The notes: generated from the letters alone by a model not told the origin. Counted from the first letter of the stretch, positions 37,144-47,270 are shown. The stretch is DNA of 64,000 nucleotides from Sporosarcina sp. BI001-red (GCF_003384035.1 NZ_QQAK01000013.1:235710-299709); one strand, 5' to 3'. Translations and numbers: made by a program.

Positions 37144-38850
37144 ATGAACAAAAAAGTGATTATACAAACGTTGGAAAAAATTGCACTCTATATGGAATTA
37201 CTAGGAGAGAATCATTTCAAAGTTGGTGCTTTCCGTAAAGCGGCGAACGTCCTTGAAGTCGATCCTAGAAGTCTCGCTGAAATGGATGATATTTTGACCT
37301 TGAAGGGAATCGGAAAGGGAACAGGTGCGGTCATTCAGGACCTCTTGGACAAAGGTGTGTCAGACCTCTTGAGCGAGCTTCAAGAAACGGTTCCAGCGGG
37401 AATGATTCCACTGCTTGAAATCCCAGGCCTTGGTGGGAAACGAATTGCGAAACTCCATGAAGCGCTCGGTATCGATTCCATCGAGTCGTTAAAAGAAGCG
37501 TGTGAGAAAAACGAAGTGAGTGCACTTCCTGGATTCGGTAAGAAAACAGAAGAAAAGTTGCTTCATGAAATCGAACAACTATCTGAACGGAAAACGTCAT
37601 TTCCTCTATGGCAGATGGTTAAATTTGTTGGACAAGTTGAGCCTATTCTGGATAAAATCGAAGAAATTGGCAAATATTCAGTTGCAGGGAGTTACCGCAG
37701 AACGAAAGAGCAAAGTAGTGACATGGATTTCATCATAGTGACAGATGCGCCTTCAGTGGTTCGTGAGAAGTTGTTGAACTTACTTCCTACTATAGAAACG
37801 ATTGCAGCAGGGGATTCAAAGCTCTCCGTGACGTTAGAATTAGAAGAAATCATCGACGTCGATTTCCGATTCGTAACAGACGCACAATATGCAAGTGCGC
37901 TGCACCATTTTACAGGTTCCAAAGAACACAACGTGAGAATGCGTCAGCTTGCAAAATCACGCGGTGAAAAAATAAGTGAATACGGAGTCGAGCAAGAGGA
38001 TGGAACGGTCTTGACCTTCGAATCTGAAGAAGACTTTTTCGCCCACTTCGATCTACCATTCATCCAACCGAATTTACGTCAAGATGGTCGGGAACTAGAT
38101 CGCATCAACGAATTAGCTGGACTGGTCACACTCGGTGACATCCGCGGCGACTTCCACATGCATACGACAGCATCAGACGGGGGCTATTCGATTCGTGAAA
38201 TGGCAGACGCATGCAGGGCACGTGGATACAGCCATATGGTGATTACAGACCACTCCCATTATTTGAAAGTGGCGAATGGGCTAACACCTGAACGCTTACT
38301 TGACCAATTAAGAGAAATCCGTGAAATCAATGAAGAGTATCCAGACATCGAAATATTCAGTGGGACAGAAATGGATATCTTGCCGGACGGTACACTCGAT
38401 TTTGATGACGAAGTGCTAGCACAACTCGATTTTGTCATCGCATCGATTCATTCGAGTTTCAATCAACCGCAGGAACAAATTATGGAACGATTGCATTCGG
38501 CAATGAAAAACCCTCATGTCGATTTAATTGCCCATCCTACAGGTCGTCTTATTGGAAAACGGGATGGCTATAATCCGGACGTGCCGCAACTCATCAAGTG
38601 GGCTGCGAAATATGGAAAAGTCCTTGAATTGAACGCAAGTCCTCATCGCTTAGATTTAGATAAAGAATACTTAGAGATGGCGCAAGAGGCTGGCGTTTCA
38701 ATTTCCATTAATACAGATGCCCATGCCACGGATCAATTGGAAATCATGGCGATCGGCGTAGAATATGCACAAAAAGCTTGGTTGAAAAAAGATACAGTCA
38801 TCAATACTTGGTCATTGAACCAGTTTAAAGAGAGAATTGTCGATAAGTGA
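37144..38850 (+). CDS. polX: DNA polymerase X family / PHP exonuclease
   Basis: 568 residues. The N-terminal part has helix-hairpin-helix repeats (LKGIGKGTG, IPGLGGKRI) and a Pol beta nucleotidyltransferase core with GSYRRTKEQSSDMDF. The C-terminal PHP domain starts GDFHMHTTASDGGYS and has the metal ligands HSHY and AHPTGR. It fills gaps in base-excision repair and has 3'-5' exonuclease activity. The ATG at 37144 follows GAGGAGG. Confidence 0.95.
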   Translation: MNKKVIIQTLEKIALYMELLGENHFKVGAFRKAANVLEVDPRSLAEMDDILTLKGIGKGTGAVIQDLLDKGVSDLLSELQETVPAGMIPLLEIPGLGGKRIAKLHEALGIDSIESLKEACEKNEVSALPGFGKKTEEKLLHEIEQLSERKTSFPLWQMVKFVGQVEPILDKIEEIGKYSVAGSYRRTKEQSSDMDFIIVTDAPSVVREKLLNLLPTIETIAAGDSKLSVTLELEEIIDVDFRFVTDAQYASALHHFTGSKEHNVRMRQLAKSRGEKISEYGVEQEDGTVLTFESEEDFFAHFDLPFIQPNLRQDGRELDRINELAGLVTLGDIRGDFHMHTTASDGGYSIREMADACRARGYSHMVITDHSHYLKVANGLTPERLLDQLREIREINEEYPDIEIFSGTEMDILPDGTLDFDDEVLAQLDFVIASIHSSFNQPQEQIMERLHSAMKNPHVDLIAHPTGRLIGKRDGYNPDVPQLIKWAAKYGKVLELNASPHRLDLDKEYLEMAQEAGVSISINTDAHATDQLEIMAIGVEYAQKAWLKKDTVINTWSLNQFKERIVDK

Positions 38851-38866
38851 AAGGAAGGGATCCTCG

Positions 38867-41224
38867 ATGGATTCACGCGTATTAAAAACGTTAGAGTTTG
38901 ACAAAGTGCTTGCCCAAGCGGCACAGCAATGTACGTTCCCTGCGGGGCGTGCTGAAATGGAAAAATTGACGCCGAATACAAACTTCGAAACGGTAGAACG
39001 CTTTTTAGAAGAGACCGACGAAGGTTTATCGATTTTACGTGTACGAGGTAATGTTCCGATGGGGGGCATTACAGACATCCGACCGCATGCGAGACGTGCA
39101 CAAATCGGTGGCGTCTTAAGTGCTCAAGAATTGATGGAAACCGCGTCAACCATTCGCGCTAGCCGGATTTTTCGCCAATTCGTAGAAGCTGTCGTTCAGG
39201 ACGAGGAAGTGGAAATACCACATTTTCTTAGTATCAAAGACACGATTCCGGTCATCACAGGGCTAGAGCATGAAATCAATAGTGCAGTCGATGAGAACGG
39301 ACGCGTACTCGATAGTGCATCAAGTGCACTCCGTTCGGTCCGTCAAAGTTTGCGCATTCAAGAAAGTAGAGTACGCGAGAAATTAGAAAGCATTATTCGA
39401 GGCAAAAACGCAGCGAAAATGTTATCAGATAGCATCGTTACGATTCGTAATGAACGATTTGTTATCCCTGTAAAATCCGAGTACCGTAGTCATTATGGCG
39501 GCGTCATTCACGATTCGTCTTCATCAGGCCAAACGGTGTACATTGAACCAGATGCAGTCGTACAAGCGAATAACGAAATTCGCACATTGAAGTCTAAAGA
39601 GAAAGAAGAAATCGAAAAGATTCTTCGCGAGCTCTCTGCAATTGTTCAAGAACATGCTCATGAATTGTTCGTCTTAGTCGATCAACTTGTGAAAGTAGAT
39701 GTCATTTTAGCCAAAGCTAAATACGGAATGGTGAACAAGTGTACGAAGCCAACAGTGAACCAAGATGGCTATCTGCGTCTCGCAAAAGCCCGACATCCCC
39801 TATTGCCAATCGATGAAGCGGTAGCCAATACAATCGAATTCGGAAAAGACATTACAACGATTGTCATCACAGGTCCGAATACGGGTGGTAAAACTGTGAC
39901 ATTGAAAACTGTAGGATTGTGCACATTGATGGCGCAAGCAGGCTTACCGATTCCTGTGTTGGATGGCTCTGAAATCGCAGTTTTTGGATCCGTTTTTGCC
40001 GATATTGGTGATGAACAATCAATTGAACAAAGTCTCAGTACGTTTTCATCTCACATGGTTAACATCGTTGATATCTTAAAGAAATTCGATCAGGATTCGC
40101 TTATCATTTTCGATGAGCTCGGTTCTGGAACCGATCCACAAGAAGGGGCAGCACTTGCAATCTCTATTTTAGATGAAGTTCATGGAACAGGTGCGCGTGT
40201 TATGGCGACCACGCACTATCCTGAACTGAAAGCCTACAGCTACAATAGAAAAGGCGTTACAAATGCGAGCGTTGAGTTCAATGTTGATACATTGAGTCCT
40301 ACGTATCGTTTGTTAATTGGCGTTCCGGGACGTAGTAATGCGTTTGAAATCTCAAAACGACTGGGCCTCGGCAATCATCTGATCGATCGTGCCAAGACAT
40401 TCACTGGAACAGATCGTGGTGAAGTTGACTCCATGATTGCCTCCTTAGAATCCAGTCGTGTCCAATCTGAGAAAGACGCTGAACGGACTCATGACTTACT
40501 TTTGGAAACCGAATCGTTGAAAAAAGAGCTCGCTGGAAAATTAGCTGAAAACGAAGAGATGCAAACGAAATTGACGGATAAGGCAAAAGAAAAAGCGAAG
40601 AAGATCGTTGAAGAAGCCCGACTGGAATCTGAAGCCATCATCTCAGATTTACGTGCACTACGAATGACGGCTGGTGCATCCGTAAAAGAACACGAGCTTA
40701 TTGAAGCACGTAAGCGACTTGAAAATGCTTCCCCGAAAGAAGCGAAAAAGAAAGCGCCAAAAGCGAAAGCAGCTTTACGGCCATTGCAAGTGGGCGATGA
40801 AGTCAAAGTATTGAGCTACGGTCAAAAAGGAACGCTCATTGACAAGGTTTCTGATACTGAATGGGTTGTTCAAATCGGAATCTTAAAGATGAAGTTAGAA
40901 CAATCAGGTCTAGAATTTGTGAAGCCTGAAAAAGAAAAGAAAATTGTTGCTTCCACAGCGATCCGTGGTCGCGATCAGCATGTTAAACTAGAGCTCGATC
41001 TTAGAGGGGAACGTTATGAAGACGCAATCCGTAGGACTGAGAAGTATTTGGATGATGCATTGCTATCGAATTATCACCAAGTATCCATCATTCACGGAAA
41101 AGGTACGGGCGCACTTCGACAAGGCATTCAGACGTATCTCAAAAAGCATTCCCGTGTGAAGAATTTCCGTTTTGGAGATGCAGGAGAGGGTGGCCTAGGC
41201 GTGACGGTCGTTGAACTAAAATAA
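38867..41224 (+). CDS. mutS2: Endonuclease MutS2
   Basis: 785 residues, the same length as B. subtilis MutSB. It has a MutS core and clamp (about 1-300), an ATPase with GPNTGGKT and DELGSGTDPQEG, a long coiled-coil (about 510-640) and a C-terminal Smr nuclease domain starting LELDLRGERYEDA and containing HGKGTGALR. Known roles are suppression of homologous recombination and rescue of collided ribosomes. The ATG at 38867 has GGAAGGG upstream; the in-frame extension to 38837 lacks a site. Confidence 0.96.
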   Translation: MDSRVLKTLEFDKVLAQAAQQCTFPAGRAEMEKLTPNTNFETVERFLEETDEGLSILRVRGNVPMGGITDIRPHARRAQIGGVLSAQELMETASTIRASRIFRQFVEAVVQDEEVEIPHFLSIKDTIPVITGLEHEINSAVDENGRVLDSASSALRSVRQSLRIQESRVREKLESIIRGKNAAKMLSDSIVTIRNERFVIPVKSEYRSHYGGVIHDSSSSGQTVYIEPDAVVQANNEIRTLKSKEKEEIEKILRELSAIVQEHAHELFVLVDQLVKVDVILAKAKYGMVNKCTKPTVNQDGYLRLAKARHPLLPIDEAVANTIEFGKDITTIVITGPNTGGKTVTLKTVGLCTLMAQAGLPIPVLDGSEIAVFGSVFADIGDEQSIEQSLSTFSSHMVNIVDILKKFDQDSLIIFDELGSGTDPQEGAALAISILDEVHGTGARVMATTHYPELKAYSYNRKGVTNASVEFNVDTLSPTYRLLIGVPGRSNAFEISKRLGLGNHLIDRAKTFTGTDRGEVDSMIASLESSRVQSEKDAERTHDLLLETESLKKELAGKLAENEEMQTKLTDKAKEKAKKIVEEARLESEAIISDLRALRMTAGASVKEHELIEARKRLENASPKEAKKKAPKAKAALRPLQVGDEVKVLSYGQKGTLIDKVSDTEWVVQIGILKMKLEQSGLEFVKPEKEKKIVASTAIRGRDQHVKLELDLRGERYEDAIRRTEKYLDDALLSNYHQVSIIHGKGTGALRQGIQTYLKKHSRVKNFRFGDAGEGGLGVTVVELK

Positions 41225-41300
41225 TTATTTGTGAAAAGTGAAACCTATTGGAGTCTCAAACGTATTCGTTAAGACATCACTGTAAAGGGGTCTACGAACT

Positions 41301-41714
41301 ATGTCAAAGACTGGGTTTTGGAGTCATCCGTTAGTAGAAACAGCCGGTTATTTTAGCACCGTCGTCCTCTGTCTCATTGTTTCAATGATCATATTTGAGA
41401 TTGTGACTAAGTATCGATGTTGGGATGAAATAAAAAAAGGGAACTTAGCTGTTGCGTTTGCAACGGGTGGTAAAATATTCGGCGTAGCTAACATTTTTAG
41501 GTATTCGATCGAACAGCACAACTCGCTTCCACAAATGATCGGATGGGGTCTGTTTGGATTCACCTTACTCATTTTCGCCTATGTGTTGTTTGAATTTTTG
41601 ACACCGATGTTCAAAGTAGATGAAGAAATTGAAAACGATAACCGCTCAGTAGGGTTTATCTCCATGATCATCTCAGTCGGTCTTTCCTTTGTTATTGGCG
41701 CCAGCATTTCATAA
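41301..41714 (+). CDS. DUF350 membrane protein (YshE-like)
   Basis: 137 residues with four hydrophobic helices, the DUF350 layout. AVAFATGGKIFGVANIF is the conserved first-half motif. The function is unknown. Position between mutS2 and the fatty-acid genes is the same as yshE of B. subtilis. Confidence 0.88.
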   Translation: MSKTGFWSHPLVETAGYFSTVVLCLIVSMIIFEIVTKYRCWDEIKKGNLAVAFATGGKIFGVANIFRYSIEQHNSLPQMIGWGLFGFTLLIFAYVLFEFLTPMFKVDEEIENDNRSVGFISMIISVGLSFVIGASIS

Positions 41715-41744
41715 GAGTACATTCAGTAGGAGACGAATAAGCAA

Positions 41745-41831
41745 ATGGAAAAACTATCGAAAATTTTACTCGCTTTATGCGTGTTATTTGTCGCCATCGG
41801 TATTTGGTGGATGGTCAAGCAAACCCCGTAA
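41745..41831 (+). CDS. Candidate 28-residue single-pass membrane protein
   Basis: A short frame starting MEKLSKILLALCVLFVAI and ending GIWWMVKQTP. One membrane helix fills most of it, with Lys residues on both ends. AGGAGA at 41728-41733 is 11 bases from the ATG. It lies 30 bases after the DUF350 gene in the same direction, and its stop codon is inside the left arm of a terminator, so it would be the last gene of that transcript. Confidence 0.5.
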   Translation: MEKLSKILLALCVLFVAIGIWWMVKQTP

Positions 41832-41851
41832 CTATACAAGTTACGGGGTTT
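41822..41851 (+). terminator. Terminator after the DUF350 gene and small ORF
   Basis: Arms AACCCCGTAACT and AGTTACGGGGTT (one mismatch near the loop) followed by T-rich sequence. Confidence 0.8.
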
Positions 41852-41873
41852 GTAATTTGCTTCCTCCTTTACA

Positions 41874-41902
41874 TTGTAAACGCATTCATAATTCGCTATA
41901 CT
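41874..41902 (+). promoter_or_regulatory. Sigma-A promoter of lcfA
   Basis: TTGTAA and TATACT separated by 17 bases. Confidence 0.7.
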
Positions 41903-41908
41903 TAGTAA

Positions 41909-41926
41909 AGAATGAATATTCTATGA
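41909..41926 (+). promoter_or_regulatory. Partial FadR-type operator at lcfA
   Basis: The left half GAATGAATA fits the FadR consensus TGAATGAMTANTCATTCA, while the right half is degraded (about 13 of 17 defined positions). It sits right at the expected transcript start. Confidence 0.5.
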
Positions 41927-41954
41927 ATATACTAGTAAAAAGGAGGCTGTTTCT

Positions 41955-43652
41955 ATGACGAACAAACCGTGGCTTTCACAATATCCACCAGAAATCCCAT
42001 CGGTTATTGACTACTCTCCCATTCCACTTCAAGACTTTTTAACACGTTCTGCAGCTAATTTTCCAAAAAAGAATGCAATTCACTTTCTAGGAAAGGACAT
42101 AACATTCGAAGAGTTTTATAAATCTGCATTAAAGTTCGCGAATTATTTGCAAAAAATGGGAATTGAAAAAGGGGATCGGGTGGCCATCATGCTACCGAAT
42201 TGTCCTCAAAATGCCATCGCCTATTATGGGATATTGTACGCAGGTGGTGTTGTAGTTCAAACAAATCCACTTTACAAAGAGCGTGAGATTTCGTATCTTT
42301 TAACAGATTCGGGTGCAAAGGCAATTATTACTCTCGATTTGCTATTTCCTAGAGTCTCATCGATTTTGAAAGAGACTCAGCTTGAAAATATTATTGTAAC
42401 GAGTATTAAAGACTACTTGCCATTCCCGAAAAACGTCCTTTATCCTTTCATTCAAAAGAAAGAAAACGGCATTGTAGTGAAAGTAGAACATCGTGGGATT
42501 CATCATCTGTACACTGAAATTATGAAATCTACACAAGCAGAAACGATTCCACTTGAATTCGACTTTGAAAAAGATCTCGCATTACTTCAATACACCGGTG
42601 GAACAACTGGGCCCCCAAAAGGTGTCATGTTAACGCATAAAAACCTGATTGCCAATGCAGAAATGTGTAAAGCGTGGTTGTATAAATCTAAAGAAGGCGA
42701 AGAAGTCGCAATGGGAATCTTGCCGTTCTTCCATGTTTATGGCATGACGACTGTACTGATTTTCTCAGTCATGTGTGGAAACAAAATGGTCCTAATTCCT
42801 AAATTCGATTTCAAAACAGCATTAAAAGAAATAGATAAACAGAAGCCGACATTATTCCCTGGAGCACCAACGATCTATATAGGATTACTCAACCACCCGG
42901 ACGTTGCGAAATATGATTTGTCGTCTATTAAAGCATGCTTGAGTGGTTCAGCCGCACTTCCTGTGGACGTACAAGAAAAGTTTGAAAAAGTGACAGGTGG
43001 TAAACTAGTAGAAGGGTACGGTCTGACTGAAACATCTCCAGTGGCAATGGCAAACTTTGTTTGGGAAGGACAACGGAAGCGCGGATCAATCGGTGTACCA
43101 TGGCCGAACACGGATGCGGCGATTCTACCTCCTGATTCAGCAGAGCCTATGAAACCCGGAGAAGTTGGTGAGATTGCAATTAAAGGACCCCAAGTGATGA
43201 CAGGGTACTGGAACCGGCCCGAGGAAACGCAAGAGACCTTCCGTGAAGGCTGGTTTTTAACAGGTGATCTTGGTTATATGGATGAAGATGGGTTCTTCTA
43301 TGTAGTTGACCGGAAAAAAGATATGATCATCGCAAGCGGATTCAACATTTCACCACGTGAAATTGAAGAAGTGCTTTATGAAAATGAAGCAATCCAAGAA
43401 TGCGTTGTCGCTGGTGTTCCAGATCAATATCGTGGAGAAACAGTTAAAGCTTATATTGTCTTAAAAGAAGGATATTCATTAACCGAAGAAGAATTAGATA
43501 CGTATTGCCGAGGGAACATCGCTTCCTTCAAAGTACCTCGTATTTATGAGTTTAGAGATGAGCTCCCTAAGACAGCGGTTGGGAAAATTTTACGAAGAGC
43601 TTTGGTAGATGAAGAGAAAAAGAAAGTGGAACAACAACAGCTTACTTCCTAA
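41955..43652 (+). CDS. lcfA: Long-chain fatty acid--CoA ligase
   Basis: 565 residues. It activates fatty acids to acyl-CoA through an acyl-adenylate. The AMP-binding P loop YTGGTTGPPKGVM, the VEGYGLTETSP segment, the GDLGYMDEDGFF motif and the C-terminal KTAVGKILRR are present. AGGAGG is eight bases before the ATG. First gene of the beta-oxidation group lcfA-fadR-fadB-etfB-etfA. Confidence 0.95.
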   Translation: MTNKPWLSQYPPEIPSVIDYSPIPLQDFLTRSAANFPKKNAIHFLGKDITFEEFYKSALKFANYLQKMGIEKGDRVAIMLPNCPQNAIAYYGILYAGGVVVQTNPLYKEREISYLLTDSGAKAIITLDLLFPRVSSILKETQLENIIVTSIKDYLPFPKNVLYPFIQKKENGIVVKVEHRGIHHLYTEIMKSTQAETIPLEFDFEKDLALLQYTGGTTGPPKGVMLTHKNLIANAEMCKAWLYKSKEGEEVAMGILPFFHVYGMTTVLIFSVMCGNKMVLIPKFDFKTALKEIDKQKPTLFPGAPTIYIGLLNHPDVAKYDLSSIKACLSGSAALPVDVQEKFEKVTGGKLVEGYGLTETSPVAMANFVWEGQRKRGSIGVPWPNTDAAILPPDSAEPMKPGEVGEIAIKGPQVMTGYWNRPEETQETFREGWFLTGDLGYMDEDGFFYVVDRKKDMIIASGFNISPREIEEVLYENEAIQECVVAGVPDQYRGETVKAYIVLKEGYSLTEEELDTYCRGNIASFKVPRIYEFRDELPKTAVGKILRRALVDEEKKKVEQQQLTS

Positions 43653-43661
43653 CTAAAAGGC

Positions 43662-43690
43662 TTGACTAAAAACTGAATAGCTATTAATAT
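43662..43690 (+). promoter_or_regulatory. Sigma-A promoter of fadR
   Basis: TTGACT and TAATAT with a 17-base spacer; the FadR palindrome starts eight bases later. Confidence 0.7.
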
Positions 43691-43697
43691 GAAAATA

Positions 43698-43715
43698 TGA
43701 ATGAACCATCATTCA
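43698..43715 (+). promoter_or_regulatory. FadR operator at its own gene
   Basis: The palindrome core has arms TGAATGA and TCATTCA; the inverted repeat extends outward to AAAATATGAATG and CATTCATATTTT. It matches the B. subtilis FadR (YsiA) consensus at 15 of 17 defined positions and overlaps the expected transcript start. Confidence 0.85.
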
Positions 43716-43744
43716 TATTTTCTTTTTTATGGTGGTGAGAAAAA

Positions 43745-44326
43745 TTGAAGCGTGAAAAACCGAAATATAAAAAAATAGTGGATGCTGCTGTGTCGATTAT
43801 CGCACAGAATGGGTACCACCAAGCGCAAGTATCAAAAATCGCAAAAGAAGCAGGAGTTGCAGATGGTACGATTTACTTGTACTTCAAAAACAAAGAAGAC
43901 ATCCTTATTTCGGTATTCCAAGAGAAGATGGCAGTTTTTGTAGACTATGTAAAAGAAATTCTGGAAATGGATTTACCCGCTTCTGACAAGCTTTTCAAAA
44001 TGATTGAGAATCACTTTAAAGTGCTTCACGATGATCGCAACTTGGCAATTGTCACTCAACTAGAGTTACGACAATCCAGTAAAGAATTACGTTTCCGCAT
44101 TAACGAGGTATTAAAGGAATATCTTACTTTGTTGGATGCTTTGCTGAGAGAAGGAATCGACAACGGCGAATTCCCAGCGGATCTAGACATCCGGCTAGCA
44201 AGACAAATGGTCTTCGGCACAATCGACGAAACCACAACATCCTGGGTCATGAACGACCAGAAATATGACTTAGTTGAACTAGCACCAAAAGTACACAAGC
44301 TACTCCTCTCTGGCATGAAAGGGTAG
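43745..44326 (+). CDS. fadR: TetR-family fatty acid degradation repressor
   Basis: 193 residues. The N-terminal helix-turn-helix (KIVDAAVSIIAQNGYHQAQV, then VADGTIYLYFKNKEDIL) is typical of TetR; the C-terminal domain binds long-chain acyl-CoA, which releases the repressor from DNA. It starts with TTG at 43745 behind GGTGGTGAG. It has a strong palindrome of its own consensus upstream, so it is autoregulated. Confidence 0.93.
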   Translation: MKREKPKYKKIVDAAVSIIAQNGYHQAQVSKIAKEAGVADGTIYLYFKNKEDILISVFQEKMAVFVDYVKEILEMDLPASDKLFKMIENHFKVLHDDRNLAIVTQLELRQSSKELRFRINEVLKEYLTLLDALLREGIDNGEFPADLDIRLARQMVFGTIDETTTSWVMNDQKYDLVELAPKVHKLLLSGMKG

Positions 44327-44656
44327 GTACCTGTATAAGTTGGATTGAACAATTATCTCGCTACTGTGTTTTGCGCTCCAGGCGGACGCTTTCCGAGGGG
44401 CTCGATTTCAGCCTCCTCGTCGCTTCGCTTCTGCGGGGTCTTCAATCTTCGCTGATCCCTCCGGAGTCGCCGCCTTACGCTCCAAACAAAGAAATGTCAA
44501 GTAGCAAGAAATTCCTAACTCTAACATATATTTTTATACCAAATTGTCGCAACAAAGTGGAAAATCTTTATTTTTAAGAAACTAGTATGCTATCATTGAA
44601 GGCGCTTCCATTTTACAAATCATCACAGCAAACGTACTGAAAAAGGATGGGATGAC
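44327..44656. other. Gap between fadR and fadB
   Basis: 330 bases, mostly the palindromic element copy 2 and an AT-rich stretch ending in the fadB ribosome-binding site. A possible extended -10 (TGCTATCAT, near 44587-44595) is the only promoter hint. The short frame through the repeat is not considered a gene. Confidence 0.5.
44367..44488. repeat. Palindromic dispersed element, copy 2
   Basis: About 122 bases. Outer arms TGTTT and AAACA, inner arms GGCGG (44381-44385) and CCGCC (44470-44474). The core shares CTTTCCGAGGGGCT and the CTTCTGCGGGG block with copies 1 and 3. Confidence 0.85.
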
Positions 44657-45430
44657 ATGGAATTTTTGAAAGTCTCAATTGACCAAGGGGTCGCCGTCGC
44701 AACAATCAACCGTCCCCCTGCAAACGCACTCTCAAGAGCACTCATTCTAGAAGTTGGCGACTTACTAGAACAACTGAAAGACATTGACGAAGTACGAGTC
44801 ATCGTCCTTCATGGAGAAGGGAAGTTCTTCTCAGCTGGAGCCGACATTAAAGAATTTACAACGGTCACTTCAGGAGCAGAATTCTCAAAACTATCAGCAG
44901 ACGGTCAACGCATCTTCGACCAGTTAGAAACCTACCACAAACCGGTGATCGCAGCGATTCATGGCGCAGCATTGGGTGGAGGACTGGAACTTGCAATGGC
45001 TTGTCACATGCGTTTTGTGACTGAAAACGCAAAACTCGGTCTACCAGAGTTGCAGTTGGGCCTGATTCCTGGCTTCGCTGGAACACAAAGACTTCCGGGA
45101 TACGTAGGGAAAGCCAAAGCAGCTGAAATGTTGCTGACGAGCGATCCGATTACGGGACTTGAAGCTGTGAAATGGGGACTTGCGAACCGCGTCTTTGCTG
45201 AGGACGTGCTACTATCTGAAACGCTGGTAATCGCACACAAAATTGCAAAGAAAAGCCCTGTAGCTATGAAAGCTGCATTGGCTATGCTTCAATTCACCAA
45301 AGACGATTCCTATCATAAGGGCGTTGAGGCAGAAGCGAATTCGTTTGGCGAAGTATTTGTATCAGAAGATGCCAAAGAAGGCATTCAAGCATTTATAGAA
45401 AAACGTGAACCTAAATTTAATGGACGATAA
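44657..45430 (+). CDS. fadB: Enoyl-CoA hydratase
   Basis: 257 residues, crotonase fold. The oxyanion-hole segments [11 protein letters not shown] and [15 protein letters not shown] and the catalytic-region [13 protein letters not shown] are present. It hydrates enoyl-CoA in beta-oxidation. It lies directly before etfB with 21 bases between. Unlike the usual compact lcfA-fadR-fadB run, a repeat element separates it from fadR. Confidence 0.93.
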   Translation: MEFLKVSIDQGVAVATINRPPANALSRALILEVGDLLEQLKDIDEVRVIVLHGEGKFFSAGADIKEFTTVTSGAEFSKLSADGQRIFDQLETYHKPVIAAIHGAALGGGLELAMACHMRFVTENAKLGLPELQLGLIPGFAGTQRLPGYVGKAKAAEMLLTSDPITGLEAVKWGLANRVFAEDVLLSETLVIAHKIAKKSPVAMKAALAMLQFTKDDSYHKGVEAEANSFGEVFVSEDAKEGIQAFIEKREPKFNGR

Positions 45431-45451
45431 TACGTCAAGGAGGTCTGCAGT

Positions 45452-46225
45452 ATGAACATTTATGCTTTAGTAAAACGTACATTTGACACAGAGGAAAAGA
45501 TTGTTGTAAAAAATGGTGCGATCCAAGAAGATGGCGCAGAGTTCATTATCAACCCGTACGATGAGTATGCTGTTGAAGAAGCGATTCAAGTCCGAGACGA
45601 GCACGGCGGAGAAGTAACTGTACTTTCACTTGGTGGAGAGGACGCTGAAAAGCAACTCCGTACGGCACTTGCTATGGGCGCAGACAAAGCAGTATTGATC
45701 AACACGGAAGATGATCTGGATGAGATGGATGAATTCTCAGCAGCTAAAATTATCTCTGAATACTTAAAAGATAAAGATGCTGATTTAATCATCGCAGGAA
45801 ACGTTGCGATCGACGGTGGATCTGGTCAAGTCGGACCACGTATCGCAGAACTTCTAGGCATTAACTATGTCACAACAATTACTGATTTGAAGATTGATGG
45901 GACATCAGCAACACTTGTTCGTGACGTTGAAGGGGACTCTGAAACAATCGAAACTTCATTGCCACTTCTCGTAACAGCTCAACAAGGATTGAATGAGCCT
46001 CGTTACCCATCACTTCCAGGAATTATGAAGGCGAAGAAAAAGCCTTTTGAAGAATTGGAATTGGATGATCTCGATCTTGATGAAGACGACGTTGAAGCGA
46101 AAACAAAAACAGTTGAGATCTTCATGCCACCTGAAAAGGCAGCGGGGCGCGTTCTCGAAGGCGACCTCTCGGATCAGGTAAGCGAATTGGTGAACTTATT
46201 GAACAAAGAAGCGAAAGTCATATAA
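45452..46225 (+). CDS. etfB: Electron transfer flavoprotein beta subunit
   Basis: 257 residues. Carries the AMP-binding half of ETF, which takes electrons from acyl-CoA dehydrogenase. ALAMGADKAVLI and the recognition segment near NEPRYPSLPGIMKAKKKP are family marks. AAGGAGG precedes the ATG. Followed by etfA after 36 bases. Confidence 0.95.
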   Translation: MNIYALVKRTFDTEEKIVVKNGAIQEDGAEFIINPYDEYAVEEAIQVRDEHGGEVTVLSLGGEDAEKQLRTALAMGADKAVLINTEDDLDEMDEFSAAKIISEYLKDKDADLIIAGNVAIDGGSGQVGPRIAELLGINYVTTITDLKIDGTSATLVRDVEGDSETIETSLPLLVTAQQGLNEPRYPSLPGIMKAKKKPFEELELDDLDLDEDDVEAKTKTVEIFMPPEKAAGRVLEGDLSDQVSELVNLLNKEAKVI

Positions 46226-46261
46226 TACCGGCAACTTAAACCGTTCTAGGAGGGACTCACT

Positions 46262-47245
46262 ATGTCTAAAAATGTATTAGTTCTTGGCGAAGCTCGTGAA
46301 GGCGAACTGCGTAACGTCTCATTTGAAACGATTGCTGCAGCGAAAACAATTTCAGGAGGCGGGACAGTTACAGCTGTTCTTCTTGGAGACTCTGTTGAAA
46401 ATCTAGCTCAAGAGATGATTCAATATGGCGCAGATCGCGTTGTCACTGTTGAACATCCACACTTGAAGCAATATACATCAGACGCTTACAGCCAAGCGTT
46501 CATGGCTGTCTATGAGCAAGAAAAGCCAGACGCAATTGTATTGGGCCATACGGCAATGGGGAAGGACCTATCTCCGAAGCTTGCAAGTAAATTAAGCTCA
46601 GGACTTATCTCGGATGTAACGAAGATTGAAGGAGAAGGCGATGCAACTGAGTTCATCCGCCCAATCTATTCAGGTAAAGCATTTGAAAAAGTACAAAGTA
46701 AGGGCGGACTTCTATTCATCACCATCCGTCCTAACAACATCGAGCCTCTTGCAAAAGATGAGAGCCGCACTGGCGATGTCTCATCGTTGTCTGTGGATAT
46801 TACAAACCTTCGTTCTGTCATTGCAAACGTTGTTCGTAAATCTACTGAAGGTGTAGACTTGTCCGAAGCGAAAGTAATCATTGCTGGAGGACGCGGCGTG
46901 AAAAGTGAAGATGGGTTCAAGCCACTTGAAGAGCTTGCACACTTACTAGGCGGTGCTGTCGGAGCTTCACGCGGTGCGTGTGACGCAGATTACTGCGATT
47001 ACTCTCTGCAAATCGGTCAAACAGGTAAAGTTGTCACACCTGATTTGTACATTGCAGTAGGAATCTCAGGCGCAATCCAGCATATGGCTGGAATGTCGAA
47101 CTCAAAAGTAATCGTCGCTATCAACAAAGACCCAGAAGCGAATATTTTCAAAGTAGCGGACTACGGAATCGTAGGAGACCTATTTGAAGTTGTTCCAATG
47201 ATGATCGAAGAAGTTAAGAAACTAAAAGGTTCACCTGCTGTTTAA
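46262..47245 (+). CDS. etfA: Electron transfer flavoprotein alpha subunit
   Basis: 327 residues. The C-terminal FAD-binding domain is clear: [11 protein letters not shown], then [23 protein letters not shown], and [12 protein letters not shown]. With EtfB it links fatty-acid oxidation to the respiratory chain. TAGGAGG lies before the ATG. A hairpin follows. Confidence 0.95.
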   Translation: MSKNVLVLGEAREGELRNVSFETIAAAKTISGGGTVTAVLLGDSVENLAQEMIQYGADRVVTVEHPHLKQYTSDAYSQAFMAVYEQEKPDAIVLGHTAMGKDLSPKLASKLSSGLISDVTKIEGEGDATEFIRPIYSGKAFEKVQSKGGLLFITIRPNNIEPLAKDESRTGDVSSLSVDITNLRSVIANVVRKSTEGVDLSEAKVIIAGGRGVKSEDGFKPLEELAHLLGGAVGASRGACDADYCDYSLQIGQTGKVVTPDLYIAVGISGAIQHMAGMSNSKVIVAINKDPEANIFKVADYGIVGDLFEVVPMMIEEVKKLKGSPAV

Positions 47246-47270
47246 TAGATTAAAGAGTGAACGGATTGAC

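Noticed and set aside
44371..44577. 68-residue frame through palindromic element copy 2, resembling one at 54071-54274
   Set aside because: The similarity comes from the shared repeat DNA, not from protein selection; neither has a convincing start.
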